Assembly: GCA_947165795.1 (NCBI GenBank)
Contig: CAMVBP010000001.1
Coordinates: forward strand, 1-49,271
Reading direction: 5' to 3'
DNA: 49,271 nt
Source of the DNA: an uncultured Treponema sp.
GTDB taxonomy: Bacteria > Spirochaetota > Spirochaetia > Treponematales > Treponemataceae
Within the stretch, counting starts at the first letter, position 1. Every line of letters starts with the position of its first letter. Made by a program: the position numbers and the translations under genes. The notes below the pieces were generated by a model, which saw nothing but the letters and a program-made list of their open reading frames with translations, was not told the DNA's origin and ran no database searches. Positions 25,225-33,457 of this stretch are shown here, piece by piece.

Positions 25225-27378
25225 GTGGAAAAATTTAAAAATTCGCTTAATTTATGTGCTTTTCTTATAATTTTTGCTCTATTCATTCAGAGCTGCTCAG
25301 CAAAATCAGATTTACAGAAAAAATTCGGAACAGACTCAGATTATTTTATGGGTTTAAGGCTTCTTGAAGAGGGAAAAGAAAAAGAAGCCCGTCAGAAATT
25401 CATAAACTGTTCTAAAAAAGGAAGTCTTTACGCCGCAGAAAGAAGCGCTGAACAATTATGCTTTTTTGGAAGCATTCCGGAAAAAACTTCCGCTGCACAA
25501 AAATTATTGGCCGCTTACAAAGACAATCAGGAATTTAAATCCGACGTTCTTTTTATTGCATTGAATCAGTTTTATCTTGCAAAAGAATCTAATTTAGTTT
25601 TATCCAATTCAGAAAGCTTAAATTTACAGAACGACGAAAACAAAAGCATAAAAATAAGGATGCAGGTTCTAAGCGAAAAACAGATTGATTCACTGGAAAA
25701 AGAAGTTTTTGAATGGTTTACTTCCCGCGCAATTTCTACAGAACATTATCAGTTTTACCGCGATTCATATAATCATCCCGACTTTAACAGCACGGAAGAA
25801 ATTTCCTATACACCGCAGGATTTTGCCCTGAACTATAGAATTGAACTTTACAAAAGAAATTATACTTACACTGCTTCAAAAGCCGAAGAACTTTTTGGAT
25901 ATTTTGAAAATAATGAACTTCCTTTGCTGCCTCAGTTAATTTCGGATGCAGGAAAATCTTTTTTATACGGAAGCGTTGATTACATTCCAAACGCAAACTT
26001 TTTTGCAGAGCTTGCACAAAAATATTCAGGAACGGAATGTGAATATTATTTCTGGTTTTATGCCGGAAGATTATTCAGCAATAATTCACTTTATTATAAT
26101 CAGGCAAAAACCTGCTTTGAAAAGGCCTTTAATTCAACAGAAGACACCTTTAAAAAAGACAACGCACTTTGGTATTTAATTTCTGAATCTCTCAGTCATT
26201 CTGTAGACACAATTATAGAAAGCATTGGAGTTTACAGCGAACAATGGACCGATGCCGCTTATTTTGATGATTTTTTTGAAAGCCTCGTTTCTTCATTACT
26301 CACTGCAGGCCGCTGGAATGATTTTTACAGAATCTACACAGAGATAGACGGAAAAGCAACGGATGAATCGGTAAGTGAATACGCATACATTTATGCAAGA
26401 CTTCTTGAAGAAGGCCTTGCAACTCCGCCGGAAAATATTTCCAAACAGGATATTTATAAACAGGCAATGACCCGCGCCTTAAATTCCGGAAGTTCCTGGT
26501 ATTATAAACTGCTTGCGGCCTACAGCCTGAAATTGCAGGATGATGAATTAGAAAGTGTTCTTTTAAAACCGTACTGCAAAAATGAAGAAAAAAAATCAGA
26601 CGAAATTGCAAAAAATTCTGCAAAACTTTTAATGGAAGGCTACGTTGCTTTTGGATTACCGGAACTTATCTATTCAGAATTCCAAAGACTTTCTTCTTCA
26701 GAAAATATTCCTCTGGATTCTCAAATTTTGTTTTACCTTTCTGATTTTTTGAATAGGTGCGCCGCTTCCGATGAAAATTATTACCAGCAGTCATTGCGAA
26801 TTGCAGCAAAAGCGGCAAATCTCAAAACAGAAAATTTTACCCGGGAAGAACTTAAATTAGTTTATCCTCAGGATTATTATGATGATATAGAAAAAAATTC
26901 AGCGCTTTATGAATTAAATCCTTCAATCATGTATGCACTTACAAGAAGTGAAAGTTTTTTTGATCCAAAAATAAAGAGCTCTGCAGGCGCTGTTGGACTT
27001 TGCCAGCTTATGGAATTTACAGCCAGCGATATTGCAACCAGCCTTAAACTTTCTGATTATTCACTTACAGACGCTGCAACAAATATTAAATTCGGAACAT
27101 ATTATTTAAGCAGCTTAATCAGACGATGCGACGGTTCAATTTTACAGGGCTTCTTTTCTTACAATGCAGGAATAACAAGAGTAAGAAGATGGCTTCAGAC
27201 AACAACTCAGGAATTTGGAAGAAAAAGCAATATGCCGCAGGATTTGTTTTTAGAAACACTCCCTTATACCGAAACCCGTGAATACGGAAGAAAACTTGTA
27301 TCTGCCTCTGCAATGTATGAATGGCTTTACAAGGATAATGCAGCCTTTGCACAAATTATAGAAAATCTGCTATATTAA
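25225..27378 (+). CDS. Soluble lytic transglycosylase-like lipoprotein (GH23)
   Basis: This protein of about 717 residues has an N-terminal hydrophobic segment ending in ALFIQSC, a relaxed spirochaete-type lipobox, so it is probably a lipoprotein. A long alpha-helical region of TPR-like hairpins follows (about 35-560). The C-terminal SLT domain has the catalytic Glu in ALTRSESFFDP (about E579 counted from the GTG at 25216), GAVGLCQLM, and FFSYNAGITRVRRW. It cleaves the MurNAc-GlcNAc bond to form 1,6-anhydro ends. No ATG is available; GTG at 25216 or 25225 starts it, and the second is better placed after GAGTGA. Its place between the LysM protein and the antiporter suggests wall remodelling work. 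Confidence 0.9.
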   Translation: MEKFKNSLNLCAFLIIFALFIQSCSAKSDLQKKFGTDSDYFMGLRLLEEGKEKEARQKFINCSKKGSLYAAERSAEQLCFFGSIPEKTSAAQKLLAAYKDNQEFKSDVLFIALNQFYLAKESNLVLSNSESLNLQNDENKSIKIRMQVLSEKQIDSLEKEVFEWFTSRAISTEHYQFYRDSYNHPDFNSTEEISYTPQDFALNYRIELYKRNYTYTASKAEELFGYFENNELPLLPQLISDAGKSFLYGSVDYIPNANFFAELAQKYSGTECEYYFWFYAGRLFSNNSLYYNQAKTCFEKAFNSTEDTFKKDNALWYLISESLSHSVDTIIESIGVYSEQWTDAAYFDDFFESLVSSLLTAGRWNDFYRIYTEIDGKATDESVSEYAYIYARLLEEGLATPPENISKQDIYKQAMTRALNSGSSWYYKLLAAYSLKLQDDELESVLLKPYCKNEEKKSDEIAKNSAKLLMEGYVAFGLPELIYSEFQRLSSSENIPLDSQILFYLSDFLNRCAASDENYYQQSLRIAAKAANLKTENFTREELKLVYPQDYYDDIEKNSALYELNPSIMYALTRSESFFDPKIKSSAGAVGLCQLMEFTASDIATSLKLSDYSLTDAATNIKFGTYYLSSLIRRCDGSILQGFFSYNAGITRVRRWLQTTTQEFGRKSNMPQDLFLETLPYTETREYGRKLVSASAMYEWLYKDNAAFAQIIENLLY
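27368..27376 (+). promoter_or_regulatory. Extended -10 of the antiporter gene, leaderless
   Basis: TGC-TATATT overlaps the end of the transglycosylase gene. TTGCAC lies 18 nt upstream. Seven bases then precede the ATG at 27384, and no ribosome site is present. Confidence 0.55.
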
Positions 27379-27383
27379 GCCTT

Positions 27384-29114
27384 ATGAATAATCCTTTTGC
27401 AACGCTTTTGCCGGGCGCTCTTCATTTTTCGGCAATTCACACTTCCCAGTTCGTTTTACTGTTGGGGATTATTATTTTTGCGGGTGCCTTTGGCGGATGG
27501 CTTTTTCAAAAATTAAAGATTCCGCAGGTAGTTGGTTATATTGTAATTGGAATTATAATCGGATCGTCTGGAATGCATATTCTAGAACCGCAGGTAATTT
27601 CTGCGCTGGATCCAATCAGTACAGTCGCTCTTTCTTTTATTGGTTTTCTTGTTGGTGCAGAATTAAAATTCACAACAATAAAAAAATATGGAAAGCAATT
27701 TGTAAGCATCCTTCTTTTTGAAGCTATTACTCCGGCAATTATCGTTGGTTCACTTATTACAATCGTAGTGTATGTTGTTACAAAAAATTTTGTTCACGCA
27801 CTTTCTTTAGGTTTAGTTCTTGGTGCAATTTGTTCTGCAACTGCGCCTGCTGCAACTACAGACGTTCTTGTTGAATACAGAACAAAAGGACCTTTAACAA
27901 CTACTGTTTACGGAATTGTTGCAATGGACGATGCTGTTGCGCTTATTCTTTACACAATTGCTTCTACAATTGTAAGACCTTTAATAGGTGGAAATTCACT
28001 TCCTTTTGGTATTCAGCTTTTAAATATCGCACGCGATATTTTTGGTTCAATTGCAATTGGAGCAGCCTTTGGTTTTGTACTTACATTTATTCTTCGCGGC
28101 GTAATTAATTCAGAAAGCCGCGCACTTTCTTTTTCTTTAGGCTGTCTCTTCCTTTGTACAGGAATTACTCAGATTTTTAATTTTGACAATATTCTTGCCG
28201 CAATGAGCATTGGTTTTATAATTGTTAATTTTGCTCCTGCCAAAGTAAATAATATTTTTGCGCTTGTTGCAAAATACACGCCGCCAATTTATGTTTTATT
28301 CTTTGTTCTTGTTGGTGCAAAATTAAATATCTGGATAATTACCCCATTCTTAGGAATTATTGCAATTATTTATGTTTTGGGAAGAACCTTTGGAAAAGCA
28401 ATTGGAGCAACTTTTGGAGCCTGGATTACAAAAGCACCAAAAAGCGTTCAGAAATATCTTCCGTTCTGTCTTTTGAGTCAGGCTGGAGTGGCAATCGGTC
28501 TTTCAATTGCCGCAGGAAATGATTTTGCCGATTCAATTGGTCCGGAAATCCTTTTGATTATTACGGCAACAACATTTATTGTTCAGCTTGTTGGTCCTAT
28601 TTTTGTAAAGATTGGAGTTACAAAAGCCGGTGAATGCGGCTTAAATATTACAATTGATGATATTAAAAAGAATTCCAGAGTTACAGATATTGTTATTCAA
28701 AATCAAAAAATCTGTAATTACGATTCTCCTGCAATTGTAAGCGAAAACGATACTCTCTTTTCTATTTTGAACAGTTTTTCGCGAAATCCTAATTTGAATT
28801 ATGTTGTTAAAAATCCTTCAGATGGAACCCTTGCAGGTATTATTTCTCTTAATCACCTGAAGGAAGTTATGCAGATTGGTGATTTTGCAGAATCTATGCT
28901 TGCTATGGATGTTATGGATAAACCTATTGCCGTTTGCAAACCTTCTACAACTCTTCCGGAGGCCTATGAGTTATTTGACAAATATGATGTAGAAGCTCTT
29001 CCTATAGTAGATTCAGAAAATGAACCTGTCGGCATTCTGGAAAAAAATGCTGTTGATCATTTCTTACATATTCAACTTATCAATCTGCACAGAAAAGTTG
29101 ATGAATTAGGATAA
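27384..29114 (+). CDS. Kef-type cation/proton antiporter with C-terminal CBS domains
   Basis: This 576-residue protein has a CPA2-type antiporter domain (about residues 15-410, 11-13 helices). Typical motifs are FGGWLFQKLKIPQVVGYIVIGIIIG, LGAICSATAPAATTDVLVEY and GIVAMDDAVALILY with its paired Asp, as well as FCLLSQAGVAIGLSIAAG. The cytoplasmic C-terminus (about 440-570) looks like a CBS pair (DTLFSILNSFSRNPNLNYVV, AMDVMDKPIAVCKPSTTLPEAY, DVEALPIVDSENEPVGILEKN) where KefB/KefC carry an RCK domain. CBS pairs bind adenine nucleotides, so transport may be gated by energy state or ionic strength. Whether Na+ or K+ is moved cannot be read from sequence. Confidence 0.88.
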   Translation: MNNPFATLLPGALHFSAIHTSQFVLLLGIIIFAGAFGGWLFQKLKIPQVVGYIVIGIIIGSSGMHILEPQVISALDPISTVALSFIGFLVGAELKFTTIKKYGKQFVSILLFEAITPAIIVGSLITIVVYVVTKNFVHALSLGLVLGAICSATAPAATTDVLVEYRTKGPLTTTVYGIVAMDDAVALILYTIASTIVRPLIGGNSLPFGIQLLNIARDIFGSIAIGAAFGFVLTFILRGVINSESRALSFSLGCLFLCTGITQIFNFDNILAAMSIGFIIVNFAPAKVNNIFALVAKYTPPIYVLFFVLVGAKLNIWIITPFLGIIAIIYVLGRTFGKAIGATFGAWITKAPKSVQKYLPFCLLSQAGVAIGLSIAAGNDFADSIGPEILLIITATTFIVQLVGPIFVKIGVTKAGECGLNITIDDIKKNSRVTDIVIQNQKICNYDSPAIVSENDTLFSILNSFSRNPNLNYVVKNPSDGTLAGIISLNHLKEVMQIGDFAESMLAMDVMDKPIAVCKPSTTLPEAYELFDKYDVEALPIVDSENEPVGILEKNAVDHFLHIQLINLHRKVDELG

Positions 29115-29249
29115 TTTTAAAAGATTTTTGATTCTCATAATAGACTTTATAATAAAAATTCAGTAAGTTTAAAAAATCAGAAATTCGCATAAATTTTTAC
29201 ATTAATGCGCAAAAATGCTTTGTGAATAGACAATTTCAGGGAGAAAAAA

Positions 29250-29519
29250 ATGATTGACGAAGAATTACAGAAAAGAGTTTTAGAAGCTTTGGATATGTTC
29301 AGACCTATGCTTCAGGCAGATGGCGGCGATATGGAATTTGTCTGCATTGATGATATGTATAATGTTCATTTAAATCTTACAGGAGCTTGTGGCGGCTGCC
29401 CTATGGCTGTTATGACACTTAAAATGGGTGTTGAGCGTTATTTAAAAGATGCTTGCCCGGAAATTAATGAAGTAATTCAGGATAATGCTCCAAATAATGC
29501 CGAAGGAACTCAGTTTTAA
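29250..29519 (+). CDS. NifU C-terminal (Nfu) domain Fe-S scaffold protein
   Basis: This 89-residue protein is a stand-alone Nfu domain. The conserved core LQADGGDMEFV is followed by LTGACGGCPMAVMTLKMGVE with C47 and C50, which bind a shared Fe-S cluster between two subunits. It delivers clusters to apoproteins in the cytosol. GGGAG before the ATG sets the start. Its stop overlaps the start of the SlyD-like gene by one base, so the two are co-translated. The 135-bp gap upstream is AT-rich; no firm promoter was identified there. Confidence 0.93.
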   Translation: MIDEELQKRVLEALDMFRPMLQADGGDMEFVCIDDMYNVHLNLTGACGGCPMAVMTLKMGVERYLKDACPEINEVIQDNAPNNAEGTQF

Positions 29520-30064
29520 TGAAAATCGAAAATAATAAATTTGTCTCAATTCACTATACTTTAAAAGACGATAACGAAAAGCTTATAGATTCAAGCCGCG
29601 AAACAGAACCGTTATCTTACATTCATGGCCGGGGGTATTTAATTCCAGGATTGGAAGCTCAGCTTGAAGGAAAAACAACCGGTGATAAATTTTCTGCTGT
29701 AATTGCACCAAAAGACGGTTATGGCGAATATAATCCGCAGCTTGTAGTAGAAGTTACACGCGATCAGTTTGATACAGACATGCAGCTTGAACCAGGCATG
29801 CAGTTTCATGCAATGACTCAATCTGGACCGGCAATTGTTCACATTACAGAAATAAACGGCGACAAAATTAAAATAGATGCAAATCATGAATTGGCAGGTA
29901 AAAACTTACATTTTGATGTAGAAGTTATGGAAGTTCGCGACGCCACAGAAGAAGAACTTAATCCTCCTTCTTGCTGCGGAGGTAATTGCGGCGGCAATTG
30001 TGGCAGTGACTGTGGTGGAAATTGCGAAGGCGGCTGCGGCGAATGTGGAAGCTGCAACGGCTAA
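29519..30064 (+). CDS. slyD: SlyD-like FKBP prolyl isomerase with Cys-rich tail
   Basis: This 181-residue cytosolic protein has an FKBP domain interrupted by an IF chaperone flap, as in SlyD: VSIHYTLKDDNEKLIDSS, PLSYIHGRGYLIPGLEAQLEG, APKDGYGEY and NHELAGKNLHFDVEVMEVR. Instead of the His-rich metal tail of E. coli SlyD, residues 152-181 carry nine Cys spaced by Gly/Asn. That tail could bind Ni, Zn, Cu or an Fe-S cluster. SlyD proteins combine folding with metal delivery. The one-base overlap with the Nfu gene suggests a shared metal or cluster role. The ddl gene follows after 38 bp. Confidence 0.92.
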   Translation: MKIENNKFVSIHYTLKDDNEKLIDSSRETEPLSYIHGRGYLIPGLEAQLEGKTTGDKFSAVIAPKDGYGEYNPQLVVEVTRDQFDTDMQLEPGMQFHAMTQSGPAIVHITEINGDKIKIDANHELAGKNLHFDVEVMEVRDATEEELNPPSCCGGNCGGNCGSDCGGNCEGGCGECGSCNG

Positions 30065-30102
30065 CACTGAAAAATTTATAGAAAAATATTAAGGATGAAA
30101 AA

Positions 30103-31152
30103 ATGAAAATTGTAGTTCTGGCTGGCGGCATAAGCCCGGAAAGAGACGTTTCTCTTTGTTCAGCAAGTCTTATTTCCAATGCACTTCTTTCTAAAGGACA
30201 CGAAGTTGCTTTTGTAGATATATATATTGGAATTCCAGAAAACACAGAATTAAACAGCGTTTTTGTTTCTAAAGAATCCGGAAAACAATTTTCTTACAAA
30301 ATTCCCGAAACTGAACCAGACCTTGAAGCAATTATTGCTGCAAACGGCGGCCGCCGCGAACTGATTGGTCCCGGAGTTCTTGAAATCTGTAAAATTGCAG
30401 ATGCTGTATTTATTGGCGGCCACGGCGGAATGAGCGAAAACGGAAGACTTCAGGCCGTTCTCGATTGTTTAAACGTTCCTTATACCGGTTCCGGATATTT
30501 TGGAAGTTCCCTCGCAATGGACAAAAATATAAGTAAAACTCTTTTTGTTCACTATGGAATTCCAACTGCAGACTGGCTTCTTTTTGATCCAAAAAAAGAT
30601 TCACTAGAAAAAGTAAAAAAAGAAATTGGATTCCCTTGTGCCGTAAAACCAACCGGCTGCGGTTCCAGCTGTGGAGTTTCTCTTGTTCATAACGATTCTG
30701 AATGGAATGCCGCAATTGAATATTCTACAAAATACGAAGATATCTGCCTTATAGAAAAAATGGTTTCGGGCCGCGAATTTTCTATCGGTATTCTTGAAGG
30801 AAAAGCATTGCCGATTATAGAAATCCGTCCTAAACAGGGTTTTTACGATTACAAAAATAAATACCAGGATAATGCAACAGAGGAGATCTGTCCTGCACCG
30901 CTTTCTAAAGAAAAAACAGAAGAAGCTCAGAATCTTGCTTTAAAAGTTCATAATTTGCTCAATCTTGGAAATTATTCACGTATAGATTTTATTCTTTCGG
31001 ATAAAGACGATAAATTTTACTGTCTGGAAGCAAATAACCTTCCGGGAATGACACCAAACAGTCTTCTTCCTCAGGAAGCACGTTCAATTGGTATTTCTTA
31101 TGAAGATCTTTGCGAAAGACTTGTTATGAATCTTTCTCCAAAGCAAAAATAG
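30103..31152 (+). CDS. ddl: D-alanine--D-alanine ligase
   Basis: This 349-residue ATP-grasp enzyme makes the D-Ala-D-Ala dipeptide for peptidoglycan. The N-terminus is LAGGISPERDVSLCSA, then GGHGGMSENGRLQAVLDCLNVPYTGSGYFGSSLAMDK, the ATP-grasp segment KPTGCGSSCGVSLV, and the C-terminal EANNLPGMTPNSLLPQEA. The substrate residues Tyr/Ser in YTGSG are present. AAGGATG supports the start. It ends 4 bp from the convergent aroK gene. It adds to the cell-wall functions grouped in this block. Confidence 0.96.
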   Translation: MKIVVLAGGISPERDVSLCSASLISNALLSKGHEVAFVDIYIGIPENTELNSVFVSKESGKQFSYKIPETEPDLEAIIAANGGRRELIGPGVLEICKIADAVFIGGHGGMSENGRLQAVLDCLNVPYTGSGYFGSSLAMDKNISKTLFVHYGIPTADWLLFDPKKDSLEKVKKEIGFPCAVKPTGCGSSCGVSLVHNDSEWNAAIEYSTKYEDICLIEKMVSGREFSIGILEGKALPIIEIRPKQGFYDYKNKYQDNATEEICPAPLSKEKTEEAQNLALKVHNLLNLGNYSRIDFILSDKDDKFYCLEANNLPGMTPNSLLPQEARSIGISYEDLCERLVMNLSPKQK

Positions 31153-31156
31153 ACTC

Positions 31157-31729
31157 TTACAATAAAGCGGCTTTTATTAAATTAAAATTCTCTTCAATCG
31201 AAGCATTTTTTATGTCTACAATAATATCTGCCAGAGCTTCATACTGTGCATAGCGCTGCGTATATTTATTTGTAAGGATTTCATTAACCTGGCGCATAGA
31301 CTTTGGCTTTTCTGCAAGAATGTATGCCGGTGCATTTATAAACTGACCGGGATTAATCATCTCTATTTTTGAACATACTCTTGCAACAGAATATTCAATA
31401 TCCAGCCTTAAAAAAACAAATTTCTGAAAAACCCGCAGCTTTGTTATTGCCGGAGGATTATCGCAAATTCCTCCTCCAGTAGAAATTACAATCTTTTTAT
31501 CAATATTTTCGTTTATGATTTTATCACAGGCGGCTTCTTCGGCTTCCATAAATGCGGCTGCACCTTTTGTACGATAATAATCGCGCACAGGCATTCCAAC
31601 CATTTGGGCAATTACATCATCTGTATCAAAAAAATCAACATTCAGCTCATTTGCAAGAGCTTTTCCGTGAGTAGTTTTTCCACAATGTTTACAGCCCATA
31701 AAGACTATAGAATTATTTAAGCCTTCCAT
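31157..31729 (-). CDS. aroK: Shikimate kinase
   Basis: This 190-residue P-loop kinase phosphorylates shikimate in aromatic amino acid synthesis. The Walker A is GCKHCGKTTHG, where Cys replaces the usual Gly before GKT. FFDTDDVI supplies the shikimate-binding Asp, GGGI follows VISTGGGICDN, and the lid and C-terminal RPxY-like region is degenerate. The RDYYRTKGAAAFMEAEE segment is typical of the family. A strong promoter (TTTACA-17-TATAAT) ends seven bases before the ATG, with no Shine-Dalgarno. Gluconate kinase-like function is a weaker alternative. Confidence 0.8.
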   Translation of the reverse strand: MEGLNNSIVFMGCKHCGKTTHGKALANELNVDFFDTDDVIAQMVGMPVRDYYRTKGAAAFMEAEEAACDKIINENIDKKIVISTGGGICDNPPAITKLRVFQKFVFLRLDIEYSVARVCSKIEMINPGQFINAPAYILAEKPKSMRQVNEILTNKYTQRYAQYEALADIIVDIKNASIEENFNLIKAALL

Positions 31730-31736
31730 ACTAAAA

Positions 31737-31765
31737 ATTATATATTAATATTATTCAGTTGTAAA
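31737..31765 (-). promoter_or_regulatory. Promoter of aroK, leaderless
   Basis: On the minus strand TTTACA (31765-31760) lies inside the end of the DTW gene, then 17 nt, then TATAAT (31742-31737). The ATG at 31729 follows after seven bases. This is the clearest leaderless promoter in the window. Confidence 0.7.
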
Positions 31766-32440
31766 TTGAGGAATTTCCCGTAATTTGTTGTATTTTGCAT
31801 CATAATCATGACTGTTCGGGCGAATTCCAAGAATACGTTCATTTTCTGCCTGAAGCTGAAATTTTATCATCTGTTTAAATGCATTCATCATAGGCTCCGG
31901 ATCAACCGAATTTTCGCATAAGCCCTGAGCCTGCATTTCCTTTATTAAATAATAGCAGGATTCAACCGTAGAAATATATTCAGAACGAGGTTCATGCTTA
32001 AATGTGAAAATTGAACGGTAATCGCCGTAAAAAGAAAATCTCGGTAATTTTAAAAGAAATTCATTATGTTCAATTAGTTTTCTGGCACAAAACCAGGTTG
32101 AATCAAGAATAATTACAAGAAGAGTTTTCCCATTAAGAGCCTGCGCAAATCCTTCTTTTTTTGCAGTCCATGCATCTTCGCCGGGATAAAGCAGAACAGG
32201 AAAATAATTTTCGTCTTTTAAAAGAGCCTGAAGCCGTTCGTTATGTTCAAATTCAAAACCGACTAAAATTTCTGAATTCTTAAGGGAAATATGAGCGATG
32301 TGTCCGGTTCCTGTTCTCTGCCGTTTTGCTTCTTTCTGGTGCATCAAAAGAACGAACTTTATTCCAGGATCTATTTCTTTTGTGTATCCGCAAAGACATG
32401 CAGATTTAGGTTTAAAACATTTGTAACAACGCTCGCTCAT
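31751..32440 (-). CDS. DTW-domain tRNA-uridine aminocarboxypropyltransferase
   Basis: This 229-residue protein has the DTW domain. The N-terminal CYKCFKPKSACLCG supplies the expected Cys cluster for zinc. LLMHQKEAKRQRTGTGHIAH, LLYPGEDAW and LVIILDSTWFCARKL follow, and the DxTW motif reads DSTW. Then comes RSEYISTVES. TapT-type enzymes transfer the aminocarboxypropyl group of SAM to uridine 47 of tRNA (acp3U). The ATG follows AAAAAT with no Shine-Dalgarno and a TG element fifteen bases before it, but the -10 is weak. The PAQR-like gene lies 33 bp upstream. Confidence 0.88.
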   Translation of the reverse strand: MSERCYKCFKPKSACLCGYTKEIDPGIKFVLLMHQKEAKRQRTGTGHIAHISLKNSEILVGFEFEHNERLQALLKDENYFPVLLYPGEDAWTAKKEGFAQALNGKTLLVIILDSTWFCARKLIEHNEFLLKLPRFSFYGDYRSIFTFKHEPRSEYISTVESCYYLIKEMQAQGLCENSVDPEPMMNAFKQMIKFQLQAENERILGIRPNSHDYDAKYNKLREIPQFTTE

Positions 32441-32473
32441 ATTTTTTATTCAGCAGGAATTTACAAAGCTTCC

Positions 32474-33376
32474 TTAGATTCCAATAAAGAAAAGTGAGAA
32501 GAATACAAACACGCTTCCGATAAGCATTGAAATATTGCCGATAAGATGCATGAATTTTACTTTTCTTAAGCTGTAGAATACAATTCCGATTAAGTAGAAA
32601 ACTCCGGCAAGAATGAGCATTGTAAAACTCTGTGTAGACAAAGCATCGTAAAGATTGTTTGCTACAAAAATTCCGGAGAAGCCTGCAAGAATACATAAAA
32701 TTATATTAAGCTTTTCATGCTTGCGGCCTGCGATTGAATAAAAGAGAATTCCTATAAGAACTATACTCCATACAATTCCAAACAAAATCCAGCCTTTAAG
32801 ACCTTCAATTTTTGTAATTGCATAAACCGAATATCCAAACCCGATAATAAGGAAGGTCCAGACATGCGAAAGCCTATTGAAAACTGTTTTTGCAGTAATA
32901 TTTGTAATTGAATGCTGAAGTAAAGAGAATAAATACATTAAAATCATTGCTGCACCAAACAAAGTATAGAAAACAGTAGTTATATTTACCCAGCTTTTTA
33001 AGTTTCCTACAGCAATTGTATCAAGAACAGCAGTTCCTGCAATAAAAAGAGAAACTCCAATTCCCTGAACAATTGAGCTTGAAATTTCTTCTGCCAGTGT
33101 TAAAGGACGGATTTTCTTTGAATTTTCAATGATCTTTCGTTCAATTTCAATTTTTTTCTGAGCACGTTTTTTTGCCTTTTCTGTTTTTGCATAATCTTCG
33201 GCTGCATATTTTGCTTTTAAGCGCTCCGGATCTTCATCGTATTGAATATTAATTTCTCTAACGGCCTGTTCATAATCTTTTTTAAGCTGAACAAGGCGTC
33301 CGTGTTTTTTTGCTTTAAGCGATTTTAGTGTTGATTTTCTTACTGCCTTTGCAGCGATATCATCTTGTCTGGACAT
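32474..33376 (-). CDS. Divergent hemolysin III/PAQR-family membrane protein
   Basis: This 300-residue protein has a basic, Lys/Arg/Glu-rich N-terminal coiled region (1-92) and then seven membrane helices (about 95-300). The helices follow the hemolysin III/YqfA (PAQR) plan: EEISSSIVQGIGVSLFIAG, LFSLLQHSITN, FNRLSHVWTFLIIGFGYSVYA and FMHLIGNISMLIGS. Canonical members have EExxNxxTHG, SxxYH, LDHxxIF and HxxWH, which bind zinc and may hydrolyse lipids. Here several ligand positions are changed (HG to QG, LDH to LSH, WH to GN). Loss of catalysis or a new role is possible. A TTGACA promoter and GAGAGG precede it. Confidence 0.78.
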   Translation of the reverse strand: MSRQDDIAAKAVRKSTLKSLKAKKHGRLVQLKKDYEQAVREINIQYDEDPERLKAKYAAEDYAKTEKAKKRAQKKIEIERKIIENSKKIRPLTLAEEISSSIVQGIGVSLFIAGTAVLDTIAVGNLKSWVNITTVFYTLFGAAMILMYLFSLLQHSITNITAKTVFNRLSHVWTFLIIGFGYSVYAITKIEGLKGWILFGIVWSIVLIGILFYSIAGRKHEKLNIILCILAGFSGIFVANNLYDALSTQSFTMLILAGVFYLIGIVFYSLRKVKFMHLIGNISMLIGSVFVFFSLFFIGI

Positions 33377-33401
33377 AAAAACCTCTCATTTTTTAATATC
33401 T

Positions 33402-33430
33402 ATTCTTTACATAATGACATTTTTTGTCAA
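33402..33430 (-). promoter_or_regulatory. Promoter of the PAQR-like gene
   Basis: On the minus strand a perfect TTGACA (33430-33425), 17 nt, then AAGAAT (33407-33402). The gene has a normal leader with GAGAGG. The TGACA...TGTCA symmetry around 33415-33429 might also form a small operator. Confidence 0.5.
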
Positions 33431-33457
33431 TTTTGTCGAGATGAAATCCATTAAATT

